A program made the position numbers and the translations under genes. Below the pieces are notes generated by a model. It made no database searches. It was not told the origin of the DNA and worked only from the letters and a program-made list of their open reading frames with translations. Shown here piece after piece: positions 1 to 8,052 of a DNA stretch of 64,000 bases. The stretch is from Pelotomaculum thermopropionicum SI (GTDB taxonomy: Bacteria > Bacillota > Desulfotomaculia > Desulfotomaculales > Pelotomaculaceae): assembly GCA_000010565.1 (NCBI GenBank), contig AP009389.1, positions 1,736,001-1,800,000 on the forward strand, given 5' to 3'. Positions within the stretch are counted from its first letter, which is position 1. Each line of letters starts with the position of its first letter.

Positions 1-694
1 GCCTGGCATTTACGGTTGCTTCAAAAACCCTGGCACTGCCTCGCACTTCAATAGGAGAGGTTACCTTCTGGCCCGGCACCGGGCTTGTAACCCAGATGGA
101 AGGTTCGTACACCTTTGAGACATCTCTTGAAAAAGGCTGGCCGTATAGACCGACATGCCCCCACCAGTCCATGGCCTCCTGGTCAAGCCTTCCTTCCACC
201 AGAAAGCTGACCTTCTGAACCTCGGGGAACTCGGTAAGGGTATTTACAATGCTCTGGATTCCCAGTGCCTCACCGGAAGCACCTGTATTCGCCCGCAACA
301 CGTCGCGAGAAAAGTCCACGGTGGCAAGCCCGTCCTTTATACTGATACCCCTGATTTTTGTAGCCGGCGGCAGCACCCTTACCGCGCCGGGCGTTGATGG
401 AGCAGTGTTAATGAGTTCTTCCAGCGCCGCTTTGGCCACCTCCCTGGTAAAAGGCACCTGGTGCACCTCCCGTACCAGGTAGGCGTCGCTTCCGGTCATT
501 TTTACATAATACACTGCCAGATTTGAAAACTGCGGCCGTACTGTTTCTTCCCCTGGCGGGTAATTTTCCGCGGTTCCTGCCTCCGGCGCCTGCCTGCTTA
601 AAAAATTGCAGGCGGTCAAAAGCAGCATTATTGACAACAGGGCCGCCAGCGCCCCGGCAATCATCCCCCTTTTATCCCTGCGGCAGTAAGTCAT
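1..694 (-). CDS. GerMN/Gmad2-type spore germination lipoprotein (3' end outside window)
   Basis: Translated by hand from the ATG at 694, which follows a strong AAGGAGGG ribosome site. The N-terminus is a lipoprotein signal: basic residues, a hydrophobic run, then a lipobox ending LLLTAC. After a short linker comes a region like the GerMN domain of sporulation protein GerM (VPFTREVAKAALEELI near residues 75-90, then VDFSRDVL). The last visible part, near WVTSPVPGQKVTSPIEVRG, resembles the Gmad2 immunoglobulin-like domain of spore proteins. The gene runs off the left edge, so its C-terminus is unseen. Expected role: a membrane-anchored envelope protein acting in sporulation or germination. The family call is from remembered motifs, not a search. 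Confidence 0.75.
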   Translation of the reverse strand, partial: MTYCRRDKRGMIAGALAALLSIMLLLTACNFLSRQAPEAGTAENYPPGEETVRPQFSNLAVYYVKMTGSDAYLVREVHQVPFTREVAKAALEELINTAPSTPGAVRVLPPATKIRGISIKDGLATVDFSRDVLRANTGASGEALGIQSIVNTLTEFPEVQKVSFLVEGRLDQEAMDWWGHVGLYGQPFSRDVSKVYEPSIWVTSPVPGQKVTSPIEVRGSARVFEATVNAR

Positions 695-885
695 AGAGTG
701 CCCTCCTTAGCCTTTTGTTAAGTATATTGTAGCATAACTTAAGGAATAACTCTTAAAAAATAAAAAGGCCGTTCTTTTTAAGCCAGCCTTAACTTACAAT
801 GACATTAGATTAATAAATAAGATTTATAAATATAAAAACAGGATGAAATAAAATATTCAGGATCAACACCAAAAATATTCTAAAC

Positions 886-1008
886 TCAGCTGGGAAGACC
901 GGCAATTATATACTCCTTGTCATCCTCCAGCAGGCTGTCGATCTCCTCTTCCGAGACAAAACGGTAGAAAACTTCTTCTCCTTCAGTCCAGGTTACAATG
1001 TACTGCAC
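886..1008 (-). CDS. Small acidic protein of 40 residues, function unknown
   Basis: A GTG start at 1008 lies behind a GGGGGT ribosome site, and the frame stays open for 40 residues to a TGA at 886. The product begins MQYIVTWTEGEEVF and ends YIIAGLPS; it is rich in Glu and Asp and has no membrane segment or Cys. It sits alone between the spore lipoprotein gene and gatD on the same strand, in otherwise AT-rich intergenic DNA (695-885 and 1009-1199 hold nothing else I can support). I do not recognise a family. Support is the ribosome site, the protein-like composition and the isolation of the frame. Confidence 0.55.
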   Translation of the reverse strand: MQYIVTWTEGEEVFYRFVSEEEIDSLLEDDKEYIIAGLPS

Positions 1009-1199
1009 AATATTTACCCCCTGGAAACTGTATACAGGATTCTTTATCTTTATTACTATTTTAACAGTTACGGCCGGAAATGGGATAGAAAAAAAAAGAA
1101 CTAAACTAAAAATAATATTAGCAAAAACGATGCGCGGCGGCAGCGCCTCTGATTTTTGACTCTGGCGTAGGAATTTGTGCCGTACTTATGCCATCCGGC

Positions 1200-1931
1200 T
1201 CACCGCCGGCCAAGGCCCAGCCTGGCTAGCATGACATCACGGGCGCGGTCCTCAAAGCTGTCGTCCAGGGGGGTTAATTCACGGTTACAGCCTCGCCTCC
1301 GCAGGGCCAGAGAAATAAGGTAATCGGTCAAACCGGCGTTTTTTGGCAGCAGGGGGCCGTGCAGGTAGGAGCAAAAGACATTCTTATAGCGTGCCCCTTC
1401 AGTTCCGTCCAGTCCGTTATTGCCGTAGCCGGAAAGAACTTTTCCAAAAGGGCTGACCTCACCCAGAAAAGTTTGTCCGGAATGATTTTCAAAACCGATC
1501 ACCTTCAACCGTTTCCCGTCTAATTCCACCTCCACCGCCGCGTTCCCCACCAGGCGCCTGTCCCCGGCCCGGGTGTAAAGGTCCAGCATACCCAGCCCGC
1601 TTATTTCCTTACCGCCGGGGGCCAAATAATACTTTCCCAGCAACTGGTAGCCGCCGCAGATGGCCAGAACCACCAGGCCATCCTCAACAGCCTCTTTAAA
1701 TTCATCCCGGCGATTCATCAGGTCGGCTGCAATCAGGTTTTGCTCCCTGTCCGACCCTCCGCCCAGAAAGACAAAGTCGTATTCCTTGAAATCAATTTTA
1801 TCCCCGAGGCTTACCTGCCGCACCGTCACAGGGATATTCCGCCACTGGCAGCGCATTTTGAAGGCTACGACATTGCCCCGGTCCCCGTACAGGTCCAGCA
1901 GGTCAGGATAGAGATGGCATACGCTGATCAT
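1200..1931 (-). CDS. gatD: Lipid II isoglutaminyl synthase, glutaminase subunit GatD
   Basis: This is a class I glutamine amidotransferase of the CobB/CobQ type. It would release ammonia for MurT to amidate the D-Glu of the lipid II stem peptide in the cytoplasm. The nucleophile elbow reads LAICGGYQ (Cys near residue 92) and the catalytic His lies in SYLHGPLLPKN (near residue 191); both match GatD. A start at 1931 (MISVCHLYPDLLDLYGDRGN) is preferred because AGGGAGG lies six bases upstream, while an earlier in-frame ATG at 1937 abuts that site. It overlaps the end of murT by 29 bases, so the two are translationally coupled, as expected for a stable heterodimer. Confidence 0.9.
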   Translation of the reverse strand: MISVCHLYPDLLDLYGDRGNVVAFKMRCQWRNIPVTVRQVSLGDKIDFKEYDFVFLGGGSDREQNLIAADLMNRRDEFKEAVEDGLVVLAICGGYQLLGKYYLAPGGKEISGLGMLDLYTRAGDRRLVGNAAVEVELDGKRLKVIGFENHSGQTFLGEVSPFGKVLSGYGNNGLDGTEGARYKNVFCSYLHGPLLPKNAGLTDYLISLALRRRGCNRELTPLDDSFEDRARDVMLARLGLGRR

Positions 1932-3303
1932 GGGCATCCTCCCTGAGGGTCAGTTGTTCAAGTACTTTTTGCACAGGCCACAACGCTGTATAGGTAGAAA
2001 AAAGATATGCCGTGCCGCCGCGCCCGGCCAGGACATCCTTGACAGCCTGGCGCAGGTCGCGCCTGACAAAAATTTTCTCTGCCGGGATGCCGGCGTACTT
2101 TAAGCGCAAGGCCATCTCTTCTGCCCTTTTGCCGGAACAGAAGAAACATAAAAAAAGGCTGTGCTCCGCCCCCAGCCGCTCAAAGTCAACATCCCAAAGC
2201 CACGAAACGTCGGTGCCGTCGGCATTGTTGTCATTAATGGCAATAAAGACGTCTTTTGTCCCCTTGGCGGCACACAAAGCATTAAGCCCTTCGGTAAATC
2301 CCGCAGGGTTTTTGACCAGGCTTAAAAAAGCCTGTTTTCCCCGGTAAATAAACTTCTCCATCCGCCCGGCCACGGGCCGGTATTTGCTCAGGCTGTCCAA
2401 GATAACCCGTTCATCCAGGCCGGCAATCAAACCGGCAGAAAAAGCGGCGAGGGCATTGTAAAGGTTATATAGTCCATGTGTGCGAACCGCCAGGAAAGCC
2501 TCCCGCCCGTCAAAGACGAGCCGGCAGCGGGTGGAGCCGTTTACAGTTTCCGGCTCCAGCGCCTCCACCAGAGGAGCGGGCCGCGCAAACCGGCAGGCAG
2601 GGCAGCGGTAAGTGCCCATCTGGCCGTAATGAAAGAATGCATATTCAAGGGTAGAGCCGCAAAAAGGGCAAAACCGGGCCTCCCTGGTTTTGTTCCCGGC
2701 CCTGGCTGTCTTCTCATGTTCCCCCAGCCCGTAAAATACGGCCGGAAGCCCCGTAATTTTTCCGAGCTGGGCCACCAGAGGGTCGTCGGCATTTAAAACA
2801 ATAGTGGCATCATTTAACTTGCTCAAAGCCGCGCTGATTACTTTAATAATCTTGTCTATCTCCCAGTACCTGTCCAGTTGATCGCGGAAAAAGTTGGTAA
2901 CCACTACCAATTTGGGGTTAACTTCTGCCAGTACCCCCGGCACCGAGGCCTCATCTACCTCCAGAACGGCGTAATCGCAGTCAATTTTCCCGGTAATCCC
3001 GGCTTTCATGATAAAGCTGGTGGCAACACCGGCTTTCATGTTTGCGCCCTCCAGGTTGGCAATAACCTTATAACCTGCCCCGGCAAATATTCCGGCAGAC
3101 ATATTGGCGGTGGTGGTCTTGCCGTTGGTGCCGGTAACTGCTATTACACCCCGGCGCACCTGGGCGGCAAGATGGCGCAGGCAACCCGGATAAACCTTCA
3201 GGGCAACCAGGCCGGGCAGGGAAGAACCCCTGTAGCCCCGGATCCGGCTGAGCCATGAAAATATTTTTCCGGTAATAATTGCTAAAGAGAGCCTTAAATT
3301 CAA
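1903..3303 (-). CDS. murT: Lipid II isoglutaminyl synthase, Mur ligase subunit MurT
   Basis: A Mur-ligase-family protein that activates the stem D-Glu and, with GatD, forms D-iso-Gln in peptidoglycan precursors. The central-domain P-loop is VTGTNGKTTTAN. A four-Cys zinc ribbon follows (CPFCG and, some 20 residues on, CPAC), which distinguishes MurT from MurC-F. The C-terminal part corresponds to DUF1727. The TTG start at 3303 (NLRLSLAIITGK) sits behind AAAGGAG, and this N-terminus matches the family; an in-frame ATG at 3351 would add 16 atypical residues. gatD follows with overlapping ends. The upstream region (3304-3430) is AT-rich and may hold the promoter. Confidence 0.9.
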   Translation of the reverse strand: MNLRLSLAIITGKIFSWLSRIRGYRGSSLPGLVALKVYPGCLRHLAAQVRRGVIAVTGTNGKTTTANMSAGIFAGAGYKVIANLEGANMKAGVATSFIMKAGITGKIDCDYAVLEVDEASVPGVLAEVNPKLVVVTNFFRDQLDRYWEIDKIIKVISAALSKLNDATIVLNADDPLVAQLGKITGLPAVFYGLGEHEKTARAGNKTREARFCPFCGSTLEYAFFHYGQMGTYRCPACRFARPAPLVEALEPETVNGSTRCRLVFDGREAFLAVRTHGLYNLYNALAAFSAGLIAGLDERVILDSLSKYRPVAGRMEKFIYRGKQAFLSLVKNPAGFTEGLNALCAAKGTKDVFIAINDNNADGTDVSWLWDVDFERLGAEHSLFLCFFCSGKRAEEMALRLKYAGIPAEKIFVRRDLRQAVKDVLAGRGGTAYLFSTYTALWPVQKVLEQLTLREDAHDQRMPSLS

Positions 3304-3437
3304 AAATATACTCCTTTGGCAATATGTTGTAGTATTATATATTATTACCATAATATCATAATATTGGCTTTAATTTATGTCAACCCCTTTGCATATCAAG
3401 CGAATGATCAACTTTAAGAATTTTGCAATGGAAAAAT

Positions 3438-3455
3438 GCCGGCCAAGGCACCGGC
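3438..3455 (-). terminator. Rho-independent terminator after pncB
   Basis: On the minus strand a short GC-rich hairpin (GCCGG, 8-base loop, CCGGC) directly follows the pncB stop and is followed by ATTTTT. It separates the NAD salvage genes from murT-gatD. Confidence 0.6.
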
Positions 3456-3458
3456 CAC

Positions 3459-4901
3459 TTATTTTTCCGTGTATTGCTTTATCAGGTTCATCTTGGTGTT
3501 CCAGACCTTCTCGCTTAAATCGACGGGATAAGGTTCCGGATTGATCCTGCGCAGGTATTCCGACCAAAACAGATTAAGCTGACTTTTGTGGTACTCCCTG
3601 ATTTCCTCCAGAGCGGGCAGTTCAAAAACCTGCTCCCCGTTGACAAAGACCGGTTCCAGCAGCCCGACCGCCTCAAAATTGGTAACGTATTTATATATCC
3701 AGGTATGAACCGGATCAAACATCTTAATCCGGTGCTGGCCCTTTACATCCTCGCCGACATCGGCAACGTAATCCCCTTCGGACTTGCCCGTACTCTTATT
3801 GATAATCCTGTACACCGTCTTAAACCCGGGCGTAATAATTTTCTCCGGATTGCTCGAAATCTTTATAACCGGAACATAGGATCCGTTTTCCTCTTTTGCA
3901 ACAAGTTTGTATACGCCGCCCAGGGCGGGGTCATCCGCACAGGTAATCAACCTGGTGCCAATACCCCAGATGTCAATCTTGGCCCCTTGGGTCTTTAAGT
4001 AATAAATTTCATTCTCGTCGAGGTCGCCCGATGCGGTAATCTTTACATAATCCAGGCCGGCCTCGTCCAGCATCCGGCGCGACTGAATGGAAAGGTAAGC
4101 CAGATCCCCGCTGTCCAGCCTGATCGACTTTAACCTTTTTCCCTTTGCCTCCAGGTATTTCCCTATCTTTATCGCATTGGGCACGCCGGACTTAAGGGTA
4201 TCGTAGGTGTCTACAAGCAAAATTACGTTGTCAGGAAACACATCGGCAAAGTTTTTAAAGGCCTCTTCTTCGCTGCGGTGCACCTCTACCCAGGAATGAG
4301 CAATTGTTCCCTTGCACGGTATGCCAAACAGCTTGGCCGCCCTAACGTTTGAGGTGGAATCAAACCCGGCTATATAGGCCGCCCTCGTTCCCCAGATTGC
4401 CGCGTCAGCCTCCTGCGCCCTTCTTGTACCGAATTCGATCAGAACGTCGTTCGGAGCAACCTGTTTGATCCGGGCCGCCTTCGTGGCCACAAGGGTTTGG
4501 TAATTCATAAAGTTCAAAATGGCAGTTTCCAGAAGCTGAGCCTCAAAAACCCTTCCCTCAACCTGTATCAGCGGCTCGTTCGGGAAGATTACCGTACCCT
4601 CTCTAACCGCCCTCAGGTTGCCGGTAAACCTGAACTTCCTCAACTCCTCAAAAAAATCAGGGTCATAATTTTCTTCCTGCTGGGCCAGGAAAGCTATATC
4701 TTCCTCCGTAAACCTGAGATTATTGATATAATTAACGATCCTTTCCAGCCCGGCAAAAACCGCAAAACCGTTGCCAAAAGGCAGTTTTCTGAAAAAAGCC
4801 TCAAAAACACACCTCTTGTTGTGCATTCCCTTTTTCCAGTACCCGTATATCATATTTATCTGATACTTATCAGTATGAAGCGACAGATCGCCGTAAGCCA
4901 T
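3459..4901 (-). CDS. pncB: Nicotinate phosphoribosyltransferase
   Basis: Converts nicotinate, PRPP and ATP to nicotinate mononucleotide in the Preiss-Handler route of NAD salvage. The 480-residue length fits the longer bacterial NAPRTase form. Recognisable blocks are the N-terminal TDKYQINMIYGYWKKG, the FGTRRAQ segment, GTIAHSWVE (the His expected to be phosphorylated), and the phosphate-binding region around IRLDSGDL. The ATG at 4901 lies behind AGAGGGGA. It follows the nicotinamidase gene on the same strand with a 40-base gap, so nicotinamide is deamidated and its product used by the next enzyme. Confidence 0.93.
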   Translation of the reverse strand: MAYGDLSLHTDKYQINMIYGYWKKGMHNKRCVFEAFFRKLPFGNGFAVFAGLERIVNYINNLRFTEEDIAFLAQQEENYDPDFFEELRKFRFTGNLRAVREGTVIFPNEPLIQVEGRVFEAQLLETAILNFMNYQTLVATKAARIKQVAPNDVLIEFGTRRAQEADAAIWGTRAAYIAGFDSTSNVRAAKLFGIPCKGTIAHSWVEVHRSEEEAFKNFADVFPDNVILLVDTYDTLKSGVPNAIKIGKYLEAKGKRLKSIRLDSGDLAYLSIQSRRMLDEAGLDYVKITASGDLDENEIYYLKTQGAKIDIWGIGTRLITCADDPALGGVYKLVAKEENGSYVPVIKISSNPEKIITPGFKTVYRIINKSTGKSEGDYVADVGEDVKGQHRIKMFDPVHTWIYKYVTNFEAVGLLEPVFVNGEQVFELPALEEIREYHKSQLNLFWSEYLRRINPEPYPVDLSEKVWNTKMNLIKQYTEK

Positions 4902-4941
4902 TCCCTATCCCCTCTTTAGCAGGCTCATGGGCCAGGCTGCA

Positions 4942-5613
4942 TTACTCAACAAGGCCCTTGCACAGTTCAATACCGTTCCCCATCATGCTAAAAAGTGCCA
5001 TTAAATGCATCAGGTCGCCGTTGTGAGGCTCATAGTCATAAGTATCCACGGCATTTACCGGGACGATCACCCGGACGCGCCGGTTTCTTCTGTTAAAATC
5101 GGCTTTTAAAGTAGTAGCAAACTGCTGCACGCAAATATCCGTACAGTCCCCCACAACGATGAAGTTCTCTACCTGCGGGTTCTCCCTCAGCCAGGACTGA
5201 AACCCTTCTTCAAGAAACCCGTTGGTGGAATTTTTGAGAATAAGAGTATAACCGCCTATCTCTTTAATTTCGTCCACCACTTCGCTCTCTGAGGTCCCCG
5301 CCAGGGCGTGCTTTGGATAGGCATCAAACTCAGGCGATTCAGGGGCATGACAGTCTGCGAAGGCAATTGCCCCGATGCCGTGCTTACGGCAGAGCTTCAA
5401 AATGCCGGAAACGGTGGAAACCAGTTCATTTACCCGCGGGCTCATGAGGTTTCCTTCCCTGGCGAAGGCATTAATCATATCAACTATAACCAGAACCGTT
5501 TTTTCCGGAATAAAACCGTCAACTTTTAAACGCGGCAAATTATCAATGATGTCACATATGCTGCTTAACGTATCCAGGCTTTTTTCCAGAAAAGCTTCCT
5601 TCCGGCACTTCAT
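4942..5613 (-). CDS. pncA: Nicotinamidase, isochorismatase-family cysteine hydrolase
   Basis: Likely hydrolyses nicotinamide to nicotinate and ammonia. The catalytic triad of the family is present: Asp45 (VIVDMINAF), Lys127 (LILKNSTNGF) and Cys161 (GDCTDICVQQF). A DCH motif (87-89) and His102 can supply the metal site typical of nicotinamidases. The protein starts at an ATG at 5613 behind AAAGGAGG and carries about 35 extra N-terminal residues compared with compact family members. Placement directly before pncB supports nicotinamide over other isochorismatase-type substrates. Confidence 0.85.
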   Translation of the reverse strand: MKCRKEAFLEKSLDTLSSICDIIDNLPRLKVDGFIPEKTVLVIVDMINAFAREGNLMSPRVNELVSTVSGILKLCRKHGIGAIAFADCHAPESPEFDAYPKHALAGTSESEVVDEIKEIGGYTLILKNSTNGFLEEGFQSWLRENPQVENFIVVGDCTDICVQQFATTLKADFNRRNRRVRVIVPVNAVDTYDYEPHNGDLMHLMALFSMMGNGIELCKGLVE

Positions 5614-5669
5614 TTCTACGCTTCCTCCTTTCAGGTTTTGTTATAAGTTAACTTCAAGCTTTATTAAAG

Positions 5670-5948
5670 TTAAAAGGCAATCTTGAAACCGGAAAACTCT
5701 CCGGTATAGTCCTGCCATTCAACCTGCACGTTGGAAACCTCCGCCGCAGGAGGACCCTGCCAGCACCACCGGACGAGTTTTTCCACCATTTCCCGGTCAC
5801 CTTCAAAAACTCCTTCCACCGTGCCGTCAGTCCTGTTTCTTATCCATCCGGTCACCCCCAAAGCCAGGGCCTGGTCCCTTGTCTCAGACCGGAAATACAC
5901 TCCCTGGACCTTCCCGCTCACGACAACATGTGCCCGTGCCCTAGACAT
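5670..5948 (-). CDS. acyP: Acylphosphatase
   Basis: A 92-residue protein of the acylphosphatase fold that hydrolyses carboxyl-phosphate bonds in small metabolites. The signature VQGVYFRSE carries the phosphate-binding Arg20, and WIRNRTDG carries the catalytic Asn38. Length is normal. The ATG at 5948 follows GGGGGGAAG. It lies in the minus-strand series with pncA and pncB but is separated from pncA by 56 bases, and its metabolic link to them is unclear. The same fold recurs as the first domain of HypF at 49 kb; this copy is the free-standing enzyme. Confidence 0.93.
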   Translation of the reverse strand: MSRARAHVVVSGKVQGVYFRSETRDQALALGVTGWIRNRTDGTVEGVFEGDREMVEKLVRWCWQGPPAAEVSNVQVEWQDYTGEFSGFKIAF

Positions 5949-6001
5949 TATCTTCCCCCCAATTGATGTATCTTTTTAATATTTACATTATACCAAAGAA
6001 G

Positions 6002-6039
6002 ACCGGCGAGGTTTGCCAACTTGCAAAAAACTCACCGGT
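6002..6039 (-). terminator. Possible terminator after the minus-strand ECF module
   Basis: On the minus strand ACCGGTGAG pairs with CTCGCCGGT (one G-U pair) across a 20-base loop, followed by CTTCTTT. The stem includes the stop codon of the ATPase gene. The T tract is imperfect. Confidence 0.45.
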
Positions 6040-6868
6040 CCCGGCCTGTTTCTTTTAAAACTTTTCTTATTTCTGAAACAGCATCGCTTATCCTCAGAGG
6101 AACCGCAGCCAACTTCAGCTCCGGAATGTGCTTAAAAATCTGGGTGACCACCGGAAAGCGCAACCCGGCCTCCCCTGCAATTTTTTCGTCGGCTAAAATA
6201 GACACATCCCCCTGGGCCAGGGTCCTGCCGTCCTTTATTACCAGTATTTGCTGGGCCCATTCGGCAGCGAGGTCCACATCATGGGTGGCAATTACAACGG
6301 TGGTACCGTTGTTGCTTAACCGCCAGAGTATTTCCATAAGGGTATCCTTTCCCCGCGGGTCAAGGTACGCGGCCGGTTCGTCCAGGATAATAACGCGCGG
6401 ATTCATGGCCAGAACGCCGGCAATTGCCACCCTCTTCTTCTGTCCGTAGCTGAGGTGGTACGGGGCCTTATCCCGGAATTTCTCCATATTGACTGCTGCC
6501 AGGGCTTCGCCAGCCCTTCTCTCCACCTCGTCCGCAGTCAGGCGCATGTTCACTGGCCCGAAAGTTACGTCTTCCCATACGGTAGATGAAAAAACCTGGT
6601 CGTCAGGATCCTGAAAAACCAGGCCAACCATGCTGCGCACCCATTTGCAGTTCCTGGCCGTAACCTCTTGCCCCATCACCCTGACCTTACCCTTTTGGGC
6701 CAGGTAAATGCCGTTAAGGTGGAGAAGCAGTGTCGACTTGCCGGCACCATTCGGCCCCAGCAGGGCGGTCCGGCTTCCTTCGGGGATAGACAGGCTTATA
6801 CCTTTAAGCGCCTGAGTGCCGTCCCTGTATGTAAAAAACAGGTCTTCTACTTCAATGATATTTGCCAT
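6032..6868 (-). CDS. ECF transporter ATP-binding subunit, CbiO/EcfA-like
   Basis: An ABC ATPase of the energy-coupling-factor type, working on the inner face of the membrane with the T subunit encoded just upstream. Visible are Walker A (LLGPNGAGKST), a Q-loop (VFQDPDDQVF, the DPDDQ form typical of CbiO/EcfA), the signature LSYGQKKRVAIA, Walker B (VIILDEPAA) and the switch His in IATHDVDL. Its 5' end overlaps the T-subunit gene by 22 bases. The usual cobalt partners CbiM and CbiN are not encoded here, so the substrate cannot be read from context. It may serve a distant S subunit or the S subunit of the divergent module. Confidence 0.85.
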   Translation of the reverse strand: MANIIEVEDLFFTYRDGTQALKGISLSIPEGSRTALLGPNGAGKSTLLLHLNGIYLAQKGKVRVMGQEVTARNCKWVRSMVGLVFQDPDDQVFSSTVWEDVTFGPVNMRLTADEVERRAGEALAAVNMEKFRDKAPYHLSYGQKKRVAIAGVLAMNPRVIILDEPAAYLDPRGKDTLMEILWRLSNNGTTVVIATHDVDLAAEWAQQILVIKDGRTLAQGDVSILADEKIAGEAGLRFPVVTQIFKHIPELKLAAVPLRISDAVSEIRKVLKETGRDR

Positions 6869-7653
6869 ATCCGCCCCCCGAGTTCAATCAAGTAAAGGCC
6901 GGCAACAAATGCCAGGATTAACACCCCTGCCCAGACGTCCTTGAAGCACAGGGCCCGTCCTGCTGCCGCCTCAACCTGGCCTGAATACCCCCGTGCCAGC
7001 ATGGCGCTGTAAACCCGTTCGCCCCGCTCCCAGGACCTGACAAAAAGGACGCCGACAAGTTGGCCGATGGTTTTTATTACATGCCTGTTCACCAGGCTGC
7101 CGCCTCCGTCAAAACATCTTGCCGCCCGGGCAGTGCGCATCCTCTGCAGTTCATCGGCAAGCACAAACATGTAACGGACCGTAAACTCAATTAAAGCTAC
7201 CAGCACAGGGGGCACCCTCAGTTGCCTAAAAGCATCCATCAGTGCCCTGAACCCGGTTGTAGCGGTCAGAATGGACAAGGCCAGAACCGCACTAAAAACA
7301 CGGATAAAAAGCGTACCTGCCCGTTTCACCCCTTCATCGGAAGCGGTAAGGGCAATAAAGCCGGCCTTTAGCTCAAACACAGGCGCACCGGGAGTAATAA
7401 ACGGAAAGATTACTATCATTATGCCGCCAAAAGGAATGATCCAGACCAGTTTTTTCAAAAGGTAGCACGCCGGCATGCGGGAGAAAACGGCCAGGAGCAG
7501 GAGAAAGGTTGCCGCGGCAGCCAGAGCCAGCGGCGAATTCAAAGCAGAGGTAAGGGCCACAAAGCCAAAAACGACCGTCACTTTGACCCTGGCATCCATT
7601 TTATGTACCGCTGAAGTCCACTTCGCGCCCGGAACGGCAAAAAATCCTTCCAT
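6847..7653 (-). CDS. ECF transporter transmembrane T subunit, CbiQ-like
   Basis: A polytopic membrane protein that couples ATPase movement to the substrate-binding S subunit. The segment VHKMDARVKVTVVFGF matches the conserved start of CbiQ/EcfT. The C-terminal half has coupling-helix-type Ala-Arg-Gly motifs (RTARAARCFDGG and YSAMLARGYSG). The start at 7653 (MEGFFAVPGAKW) has GGGGAGG about 14 bases upstream, a loose spacing; an in-frame GTG at 7740 would add 29 residues but lacks a ribosome site. It overlaps the ATPase gene downstream. Confidence 0.82.
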   Translation of the reverse strand: MEGFFAVPGAKWTSAVHKMDARVKVTVVFGFVALTSALNSPLALAAAATFLLLLAVFSRMPACYLLKKLVWIIPFGGIMIVIFPFITPGAPVFELKAGFIALTASDEGVKRAGTLFIRVFSAVLALSILTATTGFRALMDAFRQLRVPPVLVALIEFTVRYMFVLADELQRMRTARAARCFDGGGSLVNRHVIKTIGQLVGVLFVRSWERGERVYSAMLARGYSGQVEAAAGRALCFKDVWAGVLILAFVAGLYLIELGGRIWQISLK

Positions 7654-7783
7654 AAAGTTATAGAAAACCTCCCCGAAAAACAAAATGCCACAAAGCACCT
7701 GCCGCATTTTTCCGGCAAAGCCTCCGTGGCCTGTTTTCACAATATATGTAACTCTGTTAACAAAACTAACGTTTAAGGCCTTC

Positions 7784-7812
7784 TTGACCTTGCTCCTTTT
7801 AAATTATACTAT
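7784..7812 (+). promoter_or_regulatory. Sigma-A promoter of the S-A-A-T ECF operon
   Basis: TTGACC and TACTAT are separated by 17 bases. This is a near-consensus housekeeping promoter pointing at the S-subunit gene. It implies a 5' leader of about 230 bases. Confidence 0.7.
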
Positions 7813-7915
7813 AATAAAAAAAGTAAAATCAATAACCAGTTATAGAATTTCTTAGTGACAGCATGACATTTCTGTGATAGAATGTAACCTAGGAAGAAGT
7901 GGTACTTTTTGTGAG

Positions 7916-8027
7916 AGTGGACCGACAGTTTCATAAGCGGAGGTGAGTTGAGCTTGAGCTAGGCCGGACGAGCAAAGCCGAGGAGAGGTTTTATTTTGTC
8001 CATGCAAACCGGGCTCATACCCGGTTT
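7916..8027 (+). promoter_or_regulatory. Structured leader RNA before the ECF S subunit, class unknown
   Basis: Within the long leader, GTGGAC (7916 on) can pair with GTCCAT (7998 on) to close a domain of about 85 bases that contains smaller hairpins (AGCT-TG-AGCT; GGC...GCC). A perfect 8-bp hairpin follows (AAACCGGG, 6-base loop, CCCGGTTT; 8006-8027). A smaller hairpin precedes it near 7867-7884. There is no T tract, so translational control is more likely than attenuation. I could not match cobalamin, TPP, FMN, folate or preQ1 consensus cores. Being upstream of a vitamin-type importer makes a riboswitch plausible but unproved. Confidence 0.4.
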
Positions 8028-8052
8028 AATTGCTTTCTGGGAGGTATAATCA

